A stretch of DNA of 64,000 bases, taken from NCBI GenBank assembly GCA_016779325.1, contig JADHNU010000002.1, positions 55,702-119,701 on the forward strand, given 5' to 3'. A program made the position numbers and the translations under genes. Shown here piece by piece: positions 18,479 to 28,565 of this stretch. Each line of letters starts with the position of its first letter. Position 1 is the first letter of the stretch. The notes beneath the pieces were generated by a model. That model saw only the letters and a list, made by a program, of their open reading frames with translations, searched no databases and was not told the DNA's origin. The DNA is from Pseudomonadales bacterium. GTDB lineage: Bacteria > Pseudomonadota > Gammaproteobacteria > Pseudomonadales > Azotimanducaceae.

Positions 18479-19030
18479 ATGGCCAGTAAAAGTGAGCTTC
18501 AGCAGGAATACCTTGAGGTGCTCGATCACGCCGAATGCCTGTTCGCCCCCGAGGCTGTCGACGGCGCCGTAGAGCGCTGCGCTCGGGCCGTCGCCGACGT
18601 TTACGAGCATCTCAACCCCCTGGTGCTGTGCGTCATGATTGGGGGCTTGCGCTTCACGTCCGATTTACTTGGGCACCTGCGCTTTGCCTTGGAACTGGAT
18701 TACCTTCAGGTGACGCGCTACGGCGACGAGACCCAGGGCGGCGCCTTGCTTTGGAAAAAGCCCCCCACCCAGTCCCTTCGGGGCCGCCATGTGTTGCTTG
18801 TCGATGATATTTTGGATGAGGGGGTGACCCTCAAGGCCCTCCATGCCTTCTGCGAGAGCGAGGGTGCGGCCTCCGTGGCCAGCGCCGTGCTCGTGGACAA
18901 GGGGCGGCCTGATCGCGCCCTCGAGGCGGATTTTGTTGGCCTCATCGCGCCGGATCGTTTCCTCTTTGGTGAGGGTATGGACTACAAGGGCTACGGCCGA
19001 AATCTGCGAGGCCTTTGGGCCCTCGCCTAG
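18479..19030 (+). CDS. hpt: Hypoxanthine-guanine phosphoribosyltransferase
   Basis: The 183-residue enzyme transfers phosphoribose from PRPP to hypoxanthine or guanine. The PRPP loop is clear: HVLLVDDILDEGVTLKAL at about residues 103-120. The flexible-loop region LQVTRYGDETQGG and the purine site DFVGLIAPDRFLFGEGMDYKGYGRNL also match. It sits ten bases before the methylthioinosine phosphorylase gene, which releases hypoxanthine, so the two likely form a salvage unit. Confidence 0.88.
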   Translation: MASKSELQQEYLEVLDHAECLFAPEAVDGAVERCARAVADVYEHLNPLVLCVMIGGLRFTSDLLGHLRFALELDYLQVTRYGDETQGGALLWKKPPTQSLRGRHVLLVDDILDEGVTLKALHAFCESEGAASVASAVLVDKGRPDRALEADFVGLIAPDRFLFGEGMDYKGYGRNLRGLWALA

Positions 19031-19039
19031 GGAGACGGC

Positions 19040-19789
19040 ATGACCATTGGACTGATCGCGGGCACGGGCTTTGAGCATTTCGAGGCCCTTGAGGTGGCGG
19101 ATCGCCTCTCTCTGTCCACCCCCTGGGGGGATCCCTCCGGGCCCCTTTTGCGCGGGCACCTCGGCGAGGCGCCCGTGCTCTACCTTGCTCGCCATGGCAA
19201 GGGCCATGCGCTGGCACCCCATGACATTAATTACCGCGCCAACATCGCAGCCCTGAAGGAGGCGGGCGCCACGGCGATTCTCGCCGTGTATACGGTTGGC
19301 GGCATTACGGCGCCGACCTGGCAGCCCGGCACCTTAGTGATCCCCCATCAGCTTATCGACTACACCTGGGGGCGGGCGCAAAGCTATTCCCTCGAGGGAG
19401 ACGTTATCCACGTCGACTTCACCGAGCCCTACGATGCCAAGCTCCGCGCCGCTCTGTGCACGGCTGCGGCCCCCGTGCAGGCCGCCGCGGCGCTGCCCTT
19501 GGTGGAGGAGGGGGTGTACGCGGCGGTGCAGGGGCCGAGGCTGGAAACGGCCGCGGAGGTGGATCGCCTGGAGCGCGATGGCGCCACGATCGTCGGCATG
19601 ACGGGGATGCCGGAGGCAGGTCTTGCTCGAGAGCTCGATCTGCCCCTGGCGGCGCTGGGGCTCGTGGTGAACCCGGCGGCGGGGCGTGGCCAGGTGAGCC
19701 TTCCCGAGATTATGGCGGCGGCTGAGGCGGGTCGGGGGCGGATCATGGCGGTGCTGGCGGACGCCGTGGCGGCCCTGAACGCGTCCTAG
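19040..19789 (+). CDS. S-methyl-5'-thioinosine phosphorylase
   Basis: The 249-residue member of the MTA phosphorylase/PNP family has the phosphate site IAGTGFEHF, RHGKGHALAPHDINYRAN and GPRLETAAE. The base-contact segment reads VVNPAAG, with Asn where adenine-specific MTA phosphorylases carry Asp. This favours a 6-oxopurine substrate, as in the Pseudomonas methylthioinosine phosphorylase at the same map position. It would split methylthioinosine to hypoxanthine and methylthioribose-1-phosphate. The ribosome site is GGGAGA. Its stop shares a CTAG with the stop of csiV on the other strand. Confidence 0.85.
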   Translation: MTIGLIAGTGFEHFEALEVADRLSLSTPWGDPSGPLLRGHLGEAPVLYLARHGKGHALAPHDINYRANIAALKEAGATAILAVYTVGGITAPTWQPGTLVIPHQLIDYTWGRAQSYSLEGDVIHVDFTEPYDAKLRAALCTAAAPVQAAAALPLVEEGVYAAVQGPRLETAAEVDRLERDGATIVGMTGMPEAGLARELDLPLAALGLVVNPAAGRGQVSLPEIMAAAEAGRGRIMAVLADAVAALNAS

Positions 19790-20658
19790 GGCGCGTCGTC
19801 CTCCACGGGGCGCACCTCGACCAGCACGCTCAGGCGCGGGTGGTCCAGGTGATGAAGCGCCTCCGAGCGCATGCGCCGCGCCAGCGGCACGGCAAGCCAG
19901 CCGGCGTCTTCCCGTAGGTAAAGGGTTCCCGATAAATGGAGAAAGCGCCGAAGGTCTATGGCCAGGGCGCCGGTTAGGCCGGGCATGCCCGTCGCTTCGG
20001 GAAACCAGAGCGCGAGGGGCGCCGAGGGCTCGTCTTCAACAAGGTTCGTGCGCCAACCGAAGTGGCCCAGCACCCGAAATTCAGCGCTGCGGGCGAGGGT
20101 GCGGCGGGCGCCGCCTAAGCGCAATTCCCGAGCGGTGAGATAGCGCGCCCCGACGGCCCTCGGCGTCGGTGCCTCGGCGTGTACGAGCGTCCCCTCCAGC
20201 GCCGGGGCCTGCCGTAGGCCATGAGCGGGCACGGCGCGCCCTTCCGGGGGCCGAAAGAAGGGCAGGGGGCGCGGTGGGCCTCCCGCCGCTCGATAGCGCA
20301 AGTCCGGGAGCTTCTCGATGCGCGCAAGCGCGTCGCTCGGCCGGGCCCGGAGTTCGGCTAGGGTCGAGAAAAATGCATCGAGGGGTACCCTGAAGCCTGG
20401 CGTCACGCGCGCCAGCTGCGGCATAGCATCGAGGCTCTGCCATAGGGCGTTGAGCTCCCCTGGGGTGGTGGGCGCGGCGGGATCAAAGCGCACAGCGTCC
20501 TGCGGCAGCTGGGCCTGCGCTTCGGGCACCAGGCGCTCCTCCGTCCGGGCCGTTTCCCCCAGGGGCCGCAGCAGCATCACTTCCACGTCGAAGCGGGCCG
20601 CGCTGGCGCCCGCGCTCAGGCTCCAGACCAGGAGGAGGTGAGCGATTGCCCTAGCCAT
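19786..20658 (-). CDS. csiV: CsiV-family periplasmic protein
   Basis: The 290-residue protein has a signal peptide ([20 protein letters not shown]) and then the CsiV opening ARFDVEVMLLRPLGE, a long Pro/Arg-rich middle and a beta-rich C-terminal part ending in VLVEVRPVEDD. In Vibrio cholerae CsiV is an envelope protein linked to peptidoglycan synthase function; the same family lies between the phosphorylase and mfd in Pseudomonas. The ATG at 20658 overlaps the end of mfd by eight bases and is preceded by GGGAGCGAGG, so it is probably cotranscribed with mfd. Confidence 0.7.
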   Translation of the reverse strand: MARAIAHLLLVWSLSAGASAARFDVEVMLLRPLGETARTEERLVPEAQAQLPQDAVRFDPAAPTTPGELNALWQSLDAMPQLARVTPGFRVPLDAFFSTLAELRARPSDALARIEKLPDLRYRAAGGPPRPLPFFRPPEGRAVPAHGLRQAPALEGTLVHAEAPTPRAVGARYLTARELRLGGARRTLARSAEFRVLGHFGWRTNLVEDEPSAPLALWFPEATGMPGLTGALAIDLRRFLHLSGTLYLREDAGWLAVPLARRMRSEALHHLDHPRLSVLVEVRPVEDDAP

Positions 20659-23600
20659 GGCGCCTCGCTCCCGGTACGGCGAGGGCGTCAAGTAACCCTT
20701 CCACTGCCTGGAGGCGCGCGTCCGGCGCCTCCATGGGTAGGCGGAAGCGCAGCCGCTGCCCCCCCTCGAGGCGATAGCGGTCGGGGGACTGCTGAACCAG
20801 CTGGATGAGGGCGAGGGGGTCAAGGTTCGGTTCTTGGGCAAAATCTAGGCGCCCGGCCTCGGCGCCCGCATTGACCCGGGTAATGCCCAGGGCCTCGGCC
20901 TTGAGCTTGAGCTGAGTCACGGCGAAGAGGGTCTTTAAGGCCGGCGGGAGCAGGCCGAAGCGGTCGATCATGGACCGCTGAATATCCTGCAGCGCTTCAT
21001 CGTCTTCGGCGCTGGCGATTTGCTTATAGGCGATCAGCCGCGCGTGTACGTCCGGCAGGTAGTCATCGGGAATCAGAGCCGGAAGGTGGAGGTCCACTTC
21101 GATCCCCGTGCCCAGGGGCGCATCGAGATCGGCTGCCTTACCGGCCCGGAGCGCGGCCGTGGCGCGTTCGAGCATCTCCATATAGAGGGTGAACCCGATG
21201 GCTTCGATCTGCCCCGATTGGTCGTCTCCCAGGAGCTCCCCGGCCCCGCGAATTTCAAGGTCGTGGGTCGCAAGACTGAATCCCGCGCCAAGGTCGCCGG
21301 CGGCTTCGATGGCTTCTAGGCGCTTGCGGGCATCGTTGGTCATGGCCTTCACGTGGGGCGTCAGCAGATAGGCGTAGGCCTGGCGATTAGAGCGCCCCAC
21401 GCGCCCGCGCAGTTGATGGAGCTGGGCCAGGCCGAAGCGGTCGGCGCGCTCAATAATAATGGTGTTGGCATTGGGGATGTCGATGCCCGTCTCGATAATG
21501 GTGCTGCACAGCAGCACGTTCGCGCGACGATGATAGAAATCGCTCATCACCCGCTCCAGGTCCCGTTCCCGCATCTGCCCGTGGCCGATGGCGATGCGCG
21601 CCTCGGGTATGAGCTTAGCGAGACGCTCGCCGGCCTGTTCGATGGTGCGCACCTCATTGTGAACGAAGAACACCTGGCCGCCCCGCAGGAGTTCCCGAAG
21701 CGCGGCCTCCTTAATCAACCCGTCGCCCGCCTCGCGGACGAAGGTTTTGATGGATAGGCGATGCTGAGGCGGCGTCGCGATGATGGAGAGGTCGCGAAGG
21801 CCATGCATGGACATATTCAAGGTTCGGGGAATGGGCGTGGCCGTGAGCGTGAGCACATCCACTTCAGCGCGCAGCGCCTTGAGCTGTTCCTTCTGCCGCA
21901 CGCCGAAACGGTGTTCCTCGTCAATGATGACCAGGCCCAGGTCGGCGTATTGAAACTCGCGGCTGAGCAGCTTATGGGTTCCCACCAGGATATCGATCTT
22001 TCCCGCCTTAAGGCGCTCCGCCACCGCTTTGACTTCGCTGGCGCTGCGGAAGCGAGAGAGGACCTCTACCCGCACGGGCCAGTCGGCGAAGCGGTCGCTG
22101 AAGGTTTCGAAGTGCTGCTGGGCCAGGAGGGTGGTGGGGACCAGAACGGCCACCTGACGGCCGCCGGCCACGGCCAGATAGGCCGCGCGCATGGCCACTT
22201 CCGTCTTGCCAAAGCCCACGTCACCGCAGACGAGGCGGTCCATGGCGCGGGCCGCGGTCATATCCTCAACCACGGCGGCGATGGCCCGTTCCTGGTCTTC
22301 CGTTTCTTCAAAGGGAAAGGTTGCCGCAAAGCGGTCGTAGTCCGTATCCGGCGCGGGGAAGGCATGTCCGGGACGGAGTTCGCGACGGGCGTAGATATCA
22401 AGCAGCTCCGCGGCCACGTCGCGGACCTTTTCCGCGGCCTTCCGTCGGGCCTTTTCCCATTGCTCCGAGCCCAGGCGGTGGAGCGGGGCATGGGCTTCGT
22501 CGGCGCCGCTGTAGCGGGAAATGAGATGCATGTTCGCCACGGGGACGTAGAGCTTGCTGCCCCCGGCGTACTCGAGGGTGAGGAATTCCTGGGCGGCGTC
22601 CTCAAGGGCAAGGGTTTCTAGACCGAGGTAGCGCCCAACGCCATGATCTTGGTGCACCACGGGGGCGCCGGGGTGCAGTTCGGAGAGGCTTCGCACCACC
22701 AGCTCTGGGGCGTCTCCGGCGCCTTTCCGGCGTCGGCGGCTTTGGCGAACCCGCTCCCCCAGAAGGTCCGCCTCGGTGATGACCGCAAGGCCTTGCTCGG
22801 GCAGCGCAAACCCCTGAAGGAGCGGGGCAATGGTGAGCCCCAGGGGAGCGCTTTCCGTTAGGAAGGCCTGAAGACTTGGCGTGCTGGCCACGGCCAGGCC
22901 GCCGCGCTGGAGCGTTTCCCGTAGCAGTTCTCGGCGCCCCGCGGATTCGGCGCAGAACAGCACGCGCGGGGGCGCATCCGCGGCGTCGAGGAAGTGCTTG
23001 AGGCGGTCCAGCCGCGCGTGCGCATCCTCGCTGTAGGCCAGGTTCGGCAGGGGCGCGAGCCCGAAGTCAAAGCCATCTTGGCCGTCGCTGGCGATGCGGA
23101 CCTGCCCGAAGCGGCCAAGCTGCGTGAAGAGCTCATCGGCGCTTTGAAACAGCTGCTCCGGGGGCAGGAGGGGCCTTTGCGGGTCGTAGCGAAGGTTTTC
23201 GTAGCGGGCGTTGACCTCCTCGCGAAAGCCCGCGGCTGCAGGCCCCGTGCCCTCGAGGAAGACCACGAGGGCCTCGTCCGGGAGATAGGTTGGCAAACTG
23301 TCCAGGGCATCGAAGAACAGGGGAAGGTAATACTCAATCCCCGCCGGGGCGCTCCCCTGGGTGACATCTTGATAGACAGGACAGGCCCGGGCATCGACAT
23401 CGAAGGCCAGGTGCCAGCGGTCCTTGAAGGCGCGCAGGGCGGCCTCGTCAAGGGGAAATTCCTTCGCCGGGAGCAGGCGCACGGCATCTAAGGTGCCCAG
23501 GGTGCGTTGGCTTTCCGGCTCGAAGGTGCGTAGCGACTCGATTTCGTCGTCGAAGAGATCGATCCGAAAGGGGTGGTCGCTGCCCATGGGAAAGATATCA

Positions 23601-24127
23601 ATGAGGGCGCCGCGAACGGCGTATTCCCCGTGCTCCAGGACCGTATCGACGCGGCGGTAGCCTGCCGCATCGAAGCGCTTTAACGCTTGGTTGCGATCGA
23701 AGTGATCCCCCTTGCTTAGGGCCAGGGTGCGCCCGAGGAGCCAGGGTAGGGGGGTGATGCGGTGCAGGAGCGTGGTGATGGGGCTGACCAGTACGCCTCG
23801 GTTAAGCTCCGGCAGCGCCGCCAGGGTGGCCAAGCGTTGGGAAATGATGGCGTCGTGGGGCGAAAAACTGTCGTAGGCCAGCGTTTCCCAGTCCGGGAAA
23901 TGCAGCACCTCCGGGTCCGAGGCGGCGCTTAGGAAAAAAGCCAGCTCGCTTTCGAGGCGATTCGCGCTCTCCGTGTCAGCGGTGACGACCAAGACGGGGC
24001 CTGCGTGATCTCGGGTGGCGGCGGCCACGGCGAGGGCATCGGCACCGGGGAGGAGGCCGCGCCAACGCAGGCGTCGGTCCACGGTATGGGGGCGCGGCGG
24101 CGCTAAGGGATCGGCGCGGTTACTCAT
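20651..24127 (-). CDS. mfd: Transcription-repair coupling factor Mfd
   Basis: The 1158-residue translocase removes RNA polymerase stalled at DNA damage and recruits UvrA. The N-terminal UvrB-like region is followed by the RNA polymerase interaction domain (DYVVHQDHG-type [13 protein letters not shown]) and an SF2 motor with Walker [32 protein letters not shown] and [21 protein letters not shown] domain ends the protein. The length is close to E. coli Mfd (1148). The ATG at 24127 ([11 protein letters not shown]) was preferred over a start 12 codons earlier. Confidence 0.96.
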   Translation of the reverse strand: MSNRADPLAPPRPHTVDRRLRWRGLLPGADALAVAAATRDHAGPVLVVTADTESANRLESELAFFLSAASDPEVLHFPDWETLAYDSFSPHDAIISQRLATLAALPELNRGVLVSPITTLLHRITPLPWLLGRTLALSKGDHFDRNQALKRFDAAGYRRVDTVLEHGEYAVRGALIDIFPMGSDHPFRIDLFDDEIESLRTFEPESQRTLGTLDAVRLLPAKEFPLDEAALRAFKDRWHLAFDVDARACPVYQDVTQGSAPAGIEYYLPLFFDALDSLPTYLPDEALVVFLEGTGPAAAGFREEVNARYENLRYDPQRPLLPPEQLFQSADELFTQLGRFGQVRIASDGQDGFDFGLAPLPNLAYSEDAHARLDRLKHFLDAADAPPRVLFCAESAGRRELLRETLQRGGLAVASTPSLQAFLTESAPLGLTIAPLLQGFALPEQGLAVITEADLLGERVRQSRRRRKGAGDAPELVVRSLSELHPGAPVVHQDHGVGRYLGLETLALEDAAQEFLTLEYAGGSKLYVPVANMHLISRYSGADEAHAPLHRLGSEQWEKARRKAAEKVRDVAAELLDIYARRELRPGHAFPAPDTDYDRFAATFPFEETEDQERAIAAVVEDMTAARAMDRLVCGDVGFGKTEVAMRAAYLAVAGGRQVAVLVPTTLLAQQHFETFSDRFADWPVRVEVLSRFRSASEVKAVAERLKAGKIDILVGTHKLLSREFQYADLGLVIIDEEHRFGVRQKEQLKALRAEVDVLTLTATPIPRTLNMSMHGLRDLSIIATPPQHRLSIKTFVREAGDGLIKEAALRELLRGGQVFFVHNEVRTIEQAGERLAKLIPEARIAIGHGQMRERDLERVMSDFYHRRANVLLCSTIIETGIDIPNANTIIIERADRFGLAQLHQLRGRVGRSNRQAYAYLLTPHVKAMTNDARKRLEAIEAAGDLGAGFSLATHDLEIRGAGELLGDDQSGQIEAIGFTLYMEMLERATAALRAGKAADLDAPLGTGIEVDLHLPALIPDDYLPDVHARLIAYKQIASAEDDEALQDIQRSMIDRFGLLPPALKTLFAVTQLKLKAEALGITRVNAGAEAGRLDFAQEPNLDPLALIQLVQQSPDRYRLEGGQRLRFRLPMEAPDARLQAVEGLLDALAVPGARRHG

Positions 24128-24160
24128 GCGGATCTCAGCATCGTGGGGGGCCGTAGTGTA

Positions 24161-24201
24161 CACCCCGCGGGGTGGCCAAGGGGCATGGAAGCATTGATAA
24201 T
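24161..24201 (+). promoter_or_regulatory. gap promoter with overlapping palindrome
   Basis: A sigma-70-like promoter reads TGGCCA (24173-24178), 17-base spacer, GATAAT (24196-24201). The perfect 14-bp palindrome CACCCCGCGGGGTG at 24161-24174 touches the -35, where a repressor could bind. The element also lies 34 bases upstream of the mfd start on the other strand. Confidence 0.5.
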
Positions 24202-24264
24202 GCGCGGCCTTCGGTCCTGCTGGTCCCCAGCGCAGGTAAAAAATTTAAGAGTGAGGAGCACCCC

Positions 24265-25737
24265 GTGGCCCTACCGAGCCTTGACGATTATTTCCCCGAT
24301 TGGAAGCAGCGCGAGGCGCTTGCGGAGGCCATGATTCCGATCATCGGCAAGCTCTACCGCAGCAATGTGGTCACCTATTGTTACGGCCGGGCCCTCTACA
24401 ACCAGAGCGTGACCAGCATCATGAAGGCCCATCGCTTCGTGCGGCAGGTGGAGCGGAACGAGCTCTCGGAATTCGAAACCTACCCCCTCTTTGAGGCCAT
24501 GGCGGGCCTTGATCTCGGTCCCTGCCATATCGATGTGGGCAAGCTCGCCTCCCAGTTCATGGTCGAGGCGGCGGAAACGGGCATCGATGCCGAGGCCTTC
24601 GTGCGCAAGGCCTGCGCGGAAGTGATTGGGCGCCACACGCCCCCCATCGCTGAGCCTCAGGATGTGGTGCTCTACGGCTTTGGCCGGATTGGCCGCCTGG
24701 CAGCCCGGCTCCTCATCGAAAAGACCGGAGGCGGGCAGCAGCTGCGTCTTCGCGCCATCGTGGTACGGCCCTCGAAGGTGGAGAACGATCTTGAAAAGCG
24801 GGCGAGCCTTCTGCGCCGAGACTCGGTCCACGGTCGCTTCAATGGCACGATCCGCGTCGACGAGGACAATCAGGCGATCATCGCCAACGGCAACGTAATC
24901 CGCGTGATTTATGCGAGCGATCCGGCCACCGTGGACTACGAGGCCTACGGCATTCGTAACGCCATCGTGATCGACAACACCGGTGCTTGGCGCGATGAAG
25001 CAGGCCTTGGGCAGCATCTTCAGGCGAAGGGTGCGGCCAAGGTGATCGTGACGGCGCCGGGCAAAGGCGCGATTAAAAATATCGTCTCGGGGGTGAACTC
25101 CCACATGGTGGAGGCCTCGGACACCATTTTGGCGGCGGCGTCCTGCACCACCAACGCCGTGGTGCCCGTGCTGAAGGCCATGCAAGACAAGTTCGGCATC
25201 GAGCATGGCCACCTTGAAACCGTGCACGCTTATACCAACGACCAGAACCTGATCGATAACTTCCACAACAAGAATCGCCGGGGCCGTGGGGCGGCGCAGA
25301 ACATGGTTATTACGGAGACCGGGGCTTCCTCCGCCGTGGTGAAGCTCATGCCGGAGCTTGCGGGAAAGCTCACGGGTAACGCGATCCGTGTACCGACGCC
25401 AAACGTATCGTTGGCGATCTGCAACCTCACCCTGAAGCAAAGTACGACATCAGAAGAGGTCAATGAGTATTTGCGTTGGGCGGCGCTTCATTCCTCCCTG
25501 CAACGCCAGCTTGACTTCACGACTTCACCGGAGGTGGTGTCCACGGACTTTGTGGGGAATCGCCATGCGAGTATCGTCGATGGGGAGGCCACCATTGTCG
25601 ATGGCAACCGCTGTGTTCTCTATGTGTGGTACGACAATGAGTTTGGCTACACCTGCCAGGTGGTGCGAATCGTCCAGCGCTGGGCGGGCATCCGCTATCC
25701 TCTTATTCCGAGTGACGTATCGAAGACCGGTTTTTAG
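24265..25737 (+). CDS. gap: Glyceraldehyde-3-phosphate dehydrogenase, N-terminally extended form
   Basis: The 490-residue protein has an extra N-terminal region of about 130 residues (LPSLDDYFPDWKQREALAEA onward) before the Rossmann domain YGFGRIGRLAARLL. The catalytic Cys is about residue 294 in ASCTTNAVVPVLK, and the C-terminus has WYDNEFGYTCQVVR. This long form lies between mfd and nqr in Pseudomonas as well. Its cofactor preference and direction (glycolytic or gluconeogenic) cannot be read from the sequence. The start is GTG at 24265, seven bases after GAGGAG. A weak hairpin with a T-poor tail follows (25768-25786). Confidence 0.92.
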   Translation: MALPSLDDYFPDWKQREALAEAMIPIIGKLYRSNVVTYCYGRALYNQSVTSIMKAHRFVRQVERNELSEFETYPLFEAMAGLDLGPCHIDVGKLASQFMVEAAETGIDAEAFVRKACAEVIGRHTPPIAEPQDVVLYGFGRIGRLAARLLIEKTGGGQQLRLRAIVVRPSKVENDLEKRASLLRRDSVHGRFNGTIRVDEDNQAIIANGNVIRVIYASDPATVDYEAYGIRNAIVIDNTGAWRDEAGLGQHLQAKGAAKVIVTAPGKGAIKNIVSGVNSHMVEASDTILAAASCTTNAVVPVLKAMQDKFGIEHGHLETVHAYTNDQNLIDNFHNKNRRGRGAAQNMVITETGASSAVVKLMPELAGKLTGNAIRVPTPNVSLAICNLTLKQSTTSEEVNEYLRWAALHSSLQRQLDFTTSPEVVSTDFVGNRHASIVDGEATIVDGNRCVLYVWYDNEFGYTCQVVRIVQRWAGIRYPLIPSDVSKTGF

Positions 25738-25767
25738 GCTAAAAACCGCACGTCCATGAAACTTCCA

Positions 25768-25786
25768 GGGCCTGTATAGGCCCTGT
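25768..25786 (+). terminator. Weak terminator-like hairpin after gap
   Basis: The inverted repeat AGGGCC-TGTATA-GGCCCT lies about 30 bases past the gap stop, followed by a pyrimidine-rich but T-poor stretch ending CTCTCTTT. It may end gap transcription, possibly with Rho. Confidence 0.4.
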
Positions 25787-25866
25787 TCACCCCTCTCTTT
25801 GCCCTGTCCAACTGGCAGGGTCAAATTGTCATCTTTATAATTCTGCCGGCTTCAAAGCGCACCGGA

Positions 25867-26022
25867 GTGAAGAGCTCGGTGCCGCGTCGGGCGAGCGGCG
25901 GGAAACACACGAAGCGTCCCGCGGTTTTGGAGCCTGCCACCCCCACGCGTGTTCGTGGGCCGAGCCATCGACGAGCGCTTGTGCTCGTCGGCCTGAGCAA
26001 GGGTGCAGCAGCCAAAGCATGA
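25867..26022 (+). CDS. Possible 51-residue leader ORF overlapping nqrA
   Basis: A frame from GTG at 25867 reads VKSSVPRRASGGKHTKRP and ends LVGLSKGAAAKA with a TGA that overlaps the nqrA ATG (ATGA at 26019-26022). The product would be strongly basic, with no recognised domain. It has no convincing ribosome site. nqrA also lacks a clear one, which would fit translational coupling. Coding is unproven. Confidence 0.25.
   Translation: MKSSVPRRASGGKHTKRPAVLEPATPTRVRGPSHRRALVLVGLSKGAAAKA
25969..25990 (+). promoter_or_regulatory. Perfect 8-bp hairpin in the nqr leader
   Basis: CGACGAGC and GCTCGTCG pair perfectly around the six-base loop GCTTGT, 28 bases before the nqrA ATG. There is no T-run, so it is not a terminator. 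It may affect ribosome access or message stability. Confidence 0.5.
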
Positions 26023-27365
26023 TCAGCCTTAAGCGTGGTCTCGATTTGCCCATTACGGGCGCCCCCAACCAAGTTATTGAGTTAGCGCGGCCCCCGCGCC
26101 AAGTCGCTGTCCTTGGACCCGATTACGTCGGTATGAAACCCACCATGCAGGTCCAGGAAGGGGATCTGGTGGAGAAGGGGCAGGTTCTTTTCGACGATAA
26201 AAAGAACCCGGGCGTGCTTTTTACGGCCCCGATGGCGGGCCGCGTGAGCGCGATCCACCGCGGCGCCAAGCGGGCCCTTCAGTCCGTCGTCATCGATGTG
26301 GATGAGGCGGGCGGGGCCGTGAAATTCCCCATCGTCGGTCCGGACGCCATCGCGGGCCTAGAGCGCAGCGCGCTGGTCGACGTGCTGGTCAGCACCGGGC
26401 TGTGGACCGCGCTGCGCACCCGGCCCTTCTCGCGCATTCCCGCCCGGGACAGTGTGCCGTCGGCAATCTTTGTCACGGCGATGGACACCCAGCCCCTCGC
26501 CGCCGACCCGGTTGTGGCCGTAGCCGGTCAGGAAGCGGCTCTGGCCCATGGGTTAGATGCCCTCGCGCGGCTCACGGACGGAAAGATTTACCTCTGCACG
26601 GCCCCCGGCGCGACCCTGCCCACGGGCAGCGACGCGCGCATCGTGCAGGAAAGTTTTGCCGGTCCCCATCCGGCGGGGCTTCCCGGCACCCATATTCATT
26701 TCCTTGAGCCAGTTTCTGCCAAAAAGGCCGTCTGGTATCTCGGCCTTCAGGATGTGGTGGCCCTTGGCCGGACCCTTCTGGATGGTGAGCTCTTCAATGA
26801 GCGCGTGATCGCCCTCGGGGGGCCGAAGGCTACCTCGCCTCGCCTGCTGCGCAGCGTGCTTGGCGCGAGCATCGATGAACTCACGGCCGGGGAAGTGGAA
26901 GCGGGAGACCTGCGGATTCTCTCCGGCTCCGTATTTTCCGGGCGCAGTGCGCGCGGTGCGCTCGCCTTCCTCGGCCGCTACCACAGCCAGGTTTCCGTGC
27001 TCGCGGAGGACCGGAGCCGACCCTTCCTTCATTATCTGCGACCGGGGGCCGAGTCCTTTTCCGTGCTGCCCGTGTTTTTGTCCCGGCTGGCGCCGAAGAA
27101 GCGCTTTGCCTTCACCACCAGTGCCAATGGCTCGGCGCGGGCCATGGTCCCCGTCGGCAGCTACGAGGCGGTCATGCCGCTGGATATCTTGCCGACCCAG
27201 CTGCTGCGAGCCTTGCTGGTGGGGGATATCGACGGCGCCATCGCCCTGGGGGCGCTGGAGCTCGACGAGGAAGATCTGGCCCTGTGCACCTTTGCGTGCC
27301 CGGGCAAGTATGAATATGGCCCCGTGCTTCGGGGTTTGCTCCACCGCATTCAGAAGGAGGGCTAG
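26019..27365 (+). CDS. nqrA: Na+-translocating NADH:quinone reductase subunit A
   Basis: The 448-residue peripheral cytoplasmic subunit belongs to the Na+-pumping NADH:ubiquinone oxidoreductase and contributes to the quinone side of the complex. The N-terminus SLKRGLDLPITGAPNQ and the biotinyl/lipoyl-like segment MQVQEGDLVEKGQVLFDDK are typical, as is the C-terminal ALELDEEDLALCTFACPGKYEYGP. There is no clear Shine-Dalgarno upstream. It opens a six-gene operon nqrABCDEF with short gaps. Confidence 0.96.
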   Translation: MISLKRGLDLPITGAPNQVIELARPPRQVAVLGPDYVGMKPTMQVQEGDLVEKGQVLFDDKKNPGVLFTAPMAGRVSAIHRGAKRALQSVVIDVDEAGGAVKFPIVGPDAIAGLERSALVDVLVSTGLWTALRTRPFSRIPARDSVPSAIFVTAMDTQPLAADPVVAVAGQEAALAHGLDALARLTDGKIYLCTAPGATLPTGSDARIVQESFAGPHPAGLPGTHIHFLEPVSAKKAVWYLGLQDVVALGRTLLDGELFNERVIALGGPKATSPRLLRSVLGASIDELTAGEVEAGDLRILSGSVFSGRSARGALAFLGRYHSQVSVLAEDRSRPFLHYLRPGAESFSVLPVFLSRLAPKKRFAFTTSANGSARAMVPVGSYEAVMPLDILPTQLLRALLVGDIDGAIALGALELDEEDLALCTFACPGKYEYGPVLRGLLHRIQKEG

Positions 27366-27368
27366 GAC

Positions 27369-28565
27369 GTGAGCTTACGCAGTGTGCTGGATCGCCTCGA
27401 GCCGGAATTCGATAAAGGCGGTAAGTATGAAAAATGGGCTGCGCTCTACGAGGCCGTGGATACGGCGCTCTACAAGCCGGCGCGGGTCACCGGCGGCGAT
27501 GCCCACGTCCGCGACAGCATCGATCTTAAGCGCATCATGATCACGGTGTGGCTGTGCACCTTTCCGGCCATGTTCGCCGGAATGTACGCCATCGGTCATA
27601 ACGCTAACGAAGCGCTGGCGGCCTTGGGGCTTGCGTCGGCCGAGGGCTGGCGGGGTGCGGTGATCGCTGCCTTGGCTGGCTTCGATCCGAACAGCACTTG
27701 GGACTGCCTTGTGCAGGGCGCGCTCTACTTCCTGCCGGCCTACGCCGTCACCTTCCTCGTTGGGGGCTTCTGGGAAGTGCTGTTTGCCTCGAAGCGAGGC
27801 CATGAGGTGAACGAAGGCTTCTTTGTCACCAGCGTGCTCTTTGCGCTGACCCTGCCGCCGACGATCCCCCTGTGGCTGGTGGCGCTCGGAATCAGCTTTG
27901 GCGTGATTATCGGCAAGGAAGTGTTCGGGGGTACGGGGAAGAACTTCCTAAACCCCGCGCTGACCGGGCGCGCCTTCCTCTACTTCGCCTATCCCGCGGC
28001 CATGTCCGGAGATGCGGTCTGGACGGCGGTGGACGGCTACACCTCGGCGACCCCGCTGGGTCGGGCTGCGCTCGGGGAAGACTACGGGGTGAGCTGGACG
28101 CAGGCCTTTCTGGGCTCCATGCCTGGTTCCATGGGCGAAGTATCGACCCTGGCCATTCTTCTGGGCGGCGCAGCGCTCGTGCTGATGCGCATCGCAAACT
28201 GGCGGATCATGGCCGGGGTGGCCCTTGGCGGCTGGCTCATGACCCTGCTCTTTAATGCCATCGGCTCGGATACCAATGCGCTATTTGCCATGCCCTTCAG
28301 CTGGCACTTCGTACTTGGGGGCTTCGCTTTCGGTGCGGTCTTTATGGCCACGGATCCGGTCTCGTCCTCCATGACGAACACCGGCCGCTACTTTTATGGC
28401 GCGCTCATCGGCGCGATGTGCATCCTGATCCGCGTCGTTAACCCGGCCTTCCCGGAAGGCATGATGCTTGCCATTTTGTTCGGAAACCTCTTCGCACCGC
28501 TGATTGACAACATGGTGGTGCAGGCCAATATCAAGCGGAGGATCGCGCGCAATGTCGCAGCCTAA
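27369..28565 (+). CDS. nqrB: Na+-NQR subunit B
   Basis: This 398-residue membrane subunit with about ten helices carries one covalent FMN and riboflavin and forms part of the Na+ path. The FMN attachment segment is [15 protein letters not shown] at about residues 220-234, with the Thr in an SAT motif near the site of Vibrio Thr236. The start is GTG at 27369 after AAGGAGG. The end overlaps nqrC by 14 bases. Confidence 0.96.
   Translation: MSLRSVLDRLEPEFDKGGKYEKWAALYEAVDTALYKPARVTGGDAHVRDSIDLKRIMITVWLCTFPAMFAGMYAIGHNANEALAALGLASAEGWRGAVIAALAGFDPNSTWDCLVQGALYFLPAYAVTFLVGGFWEVLFASKRGHEVNEGFFVTSVLFALTLPPTIPLWLVALGISFGVIIGKEVFGGTGKNFLNPALTGRAFLYFAYPAAMSGDAVWTAVDGYTSATPLGRAALGEDYGVSWTQAFLGSMPGSMGEVSTLAILLGGAALVLMRIANWRIMAGVALGGWLMTLLFNAIGSDTNALFAMPFSWHFVLGGFAFGAVFMATDPVSSSMTNTGRYFYGALIGAMCILIRVVNPAFPEGMMLAILFGNLFAPLIDNMVVQANIKRRIARNVAA

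Noticed and set aside
24271..25440. Long open frame (389 codons) antisense to gap
   Set aside because: It mirrors a conserved, motif-complete gene on the other strand and has no recognised domain; GC-rich genes often have such antisense openness.
25813..25830. TGGCAG...TTGTC before nqrA as a sigma-54 promoter
   Set aside because: The spacing between the two elements is two bases too long and the second element is poor.
25821..26072. Minus-strand frames upstream of nqrA
   Set aside because: They overlap the nqrA start, lack ribosome sites and show no recognisable protein.
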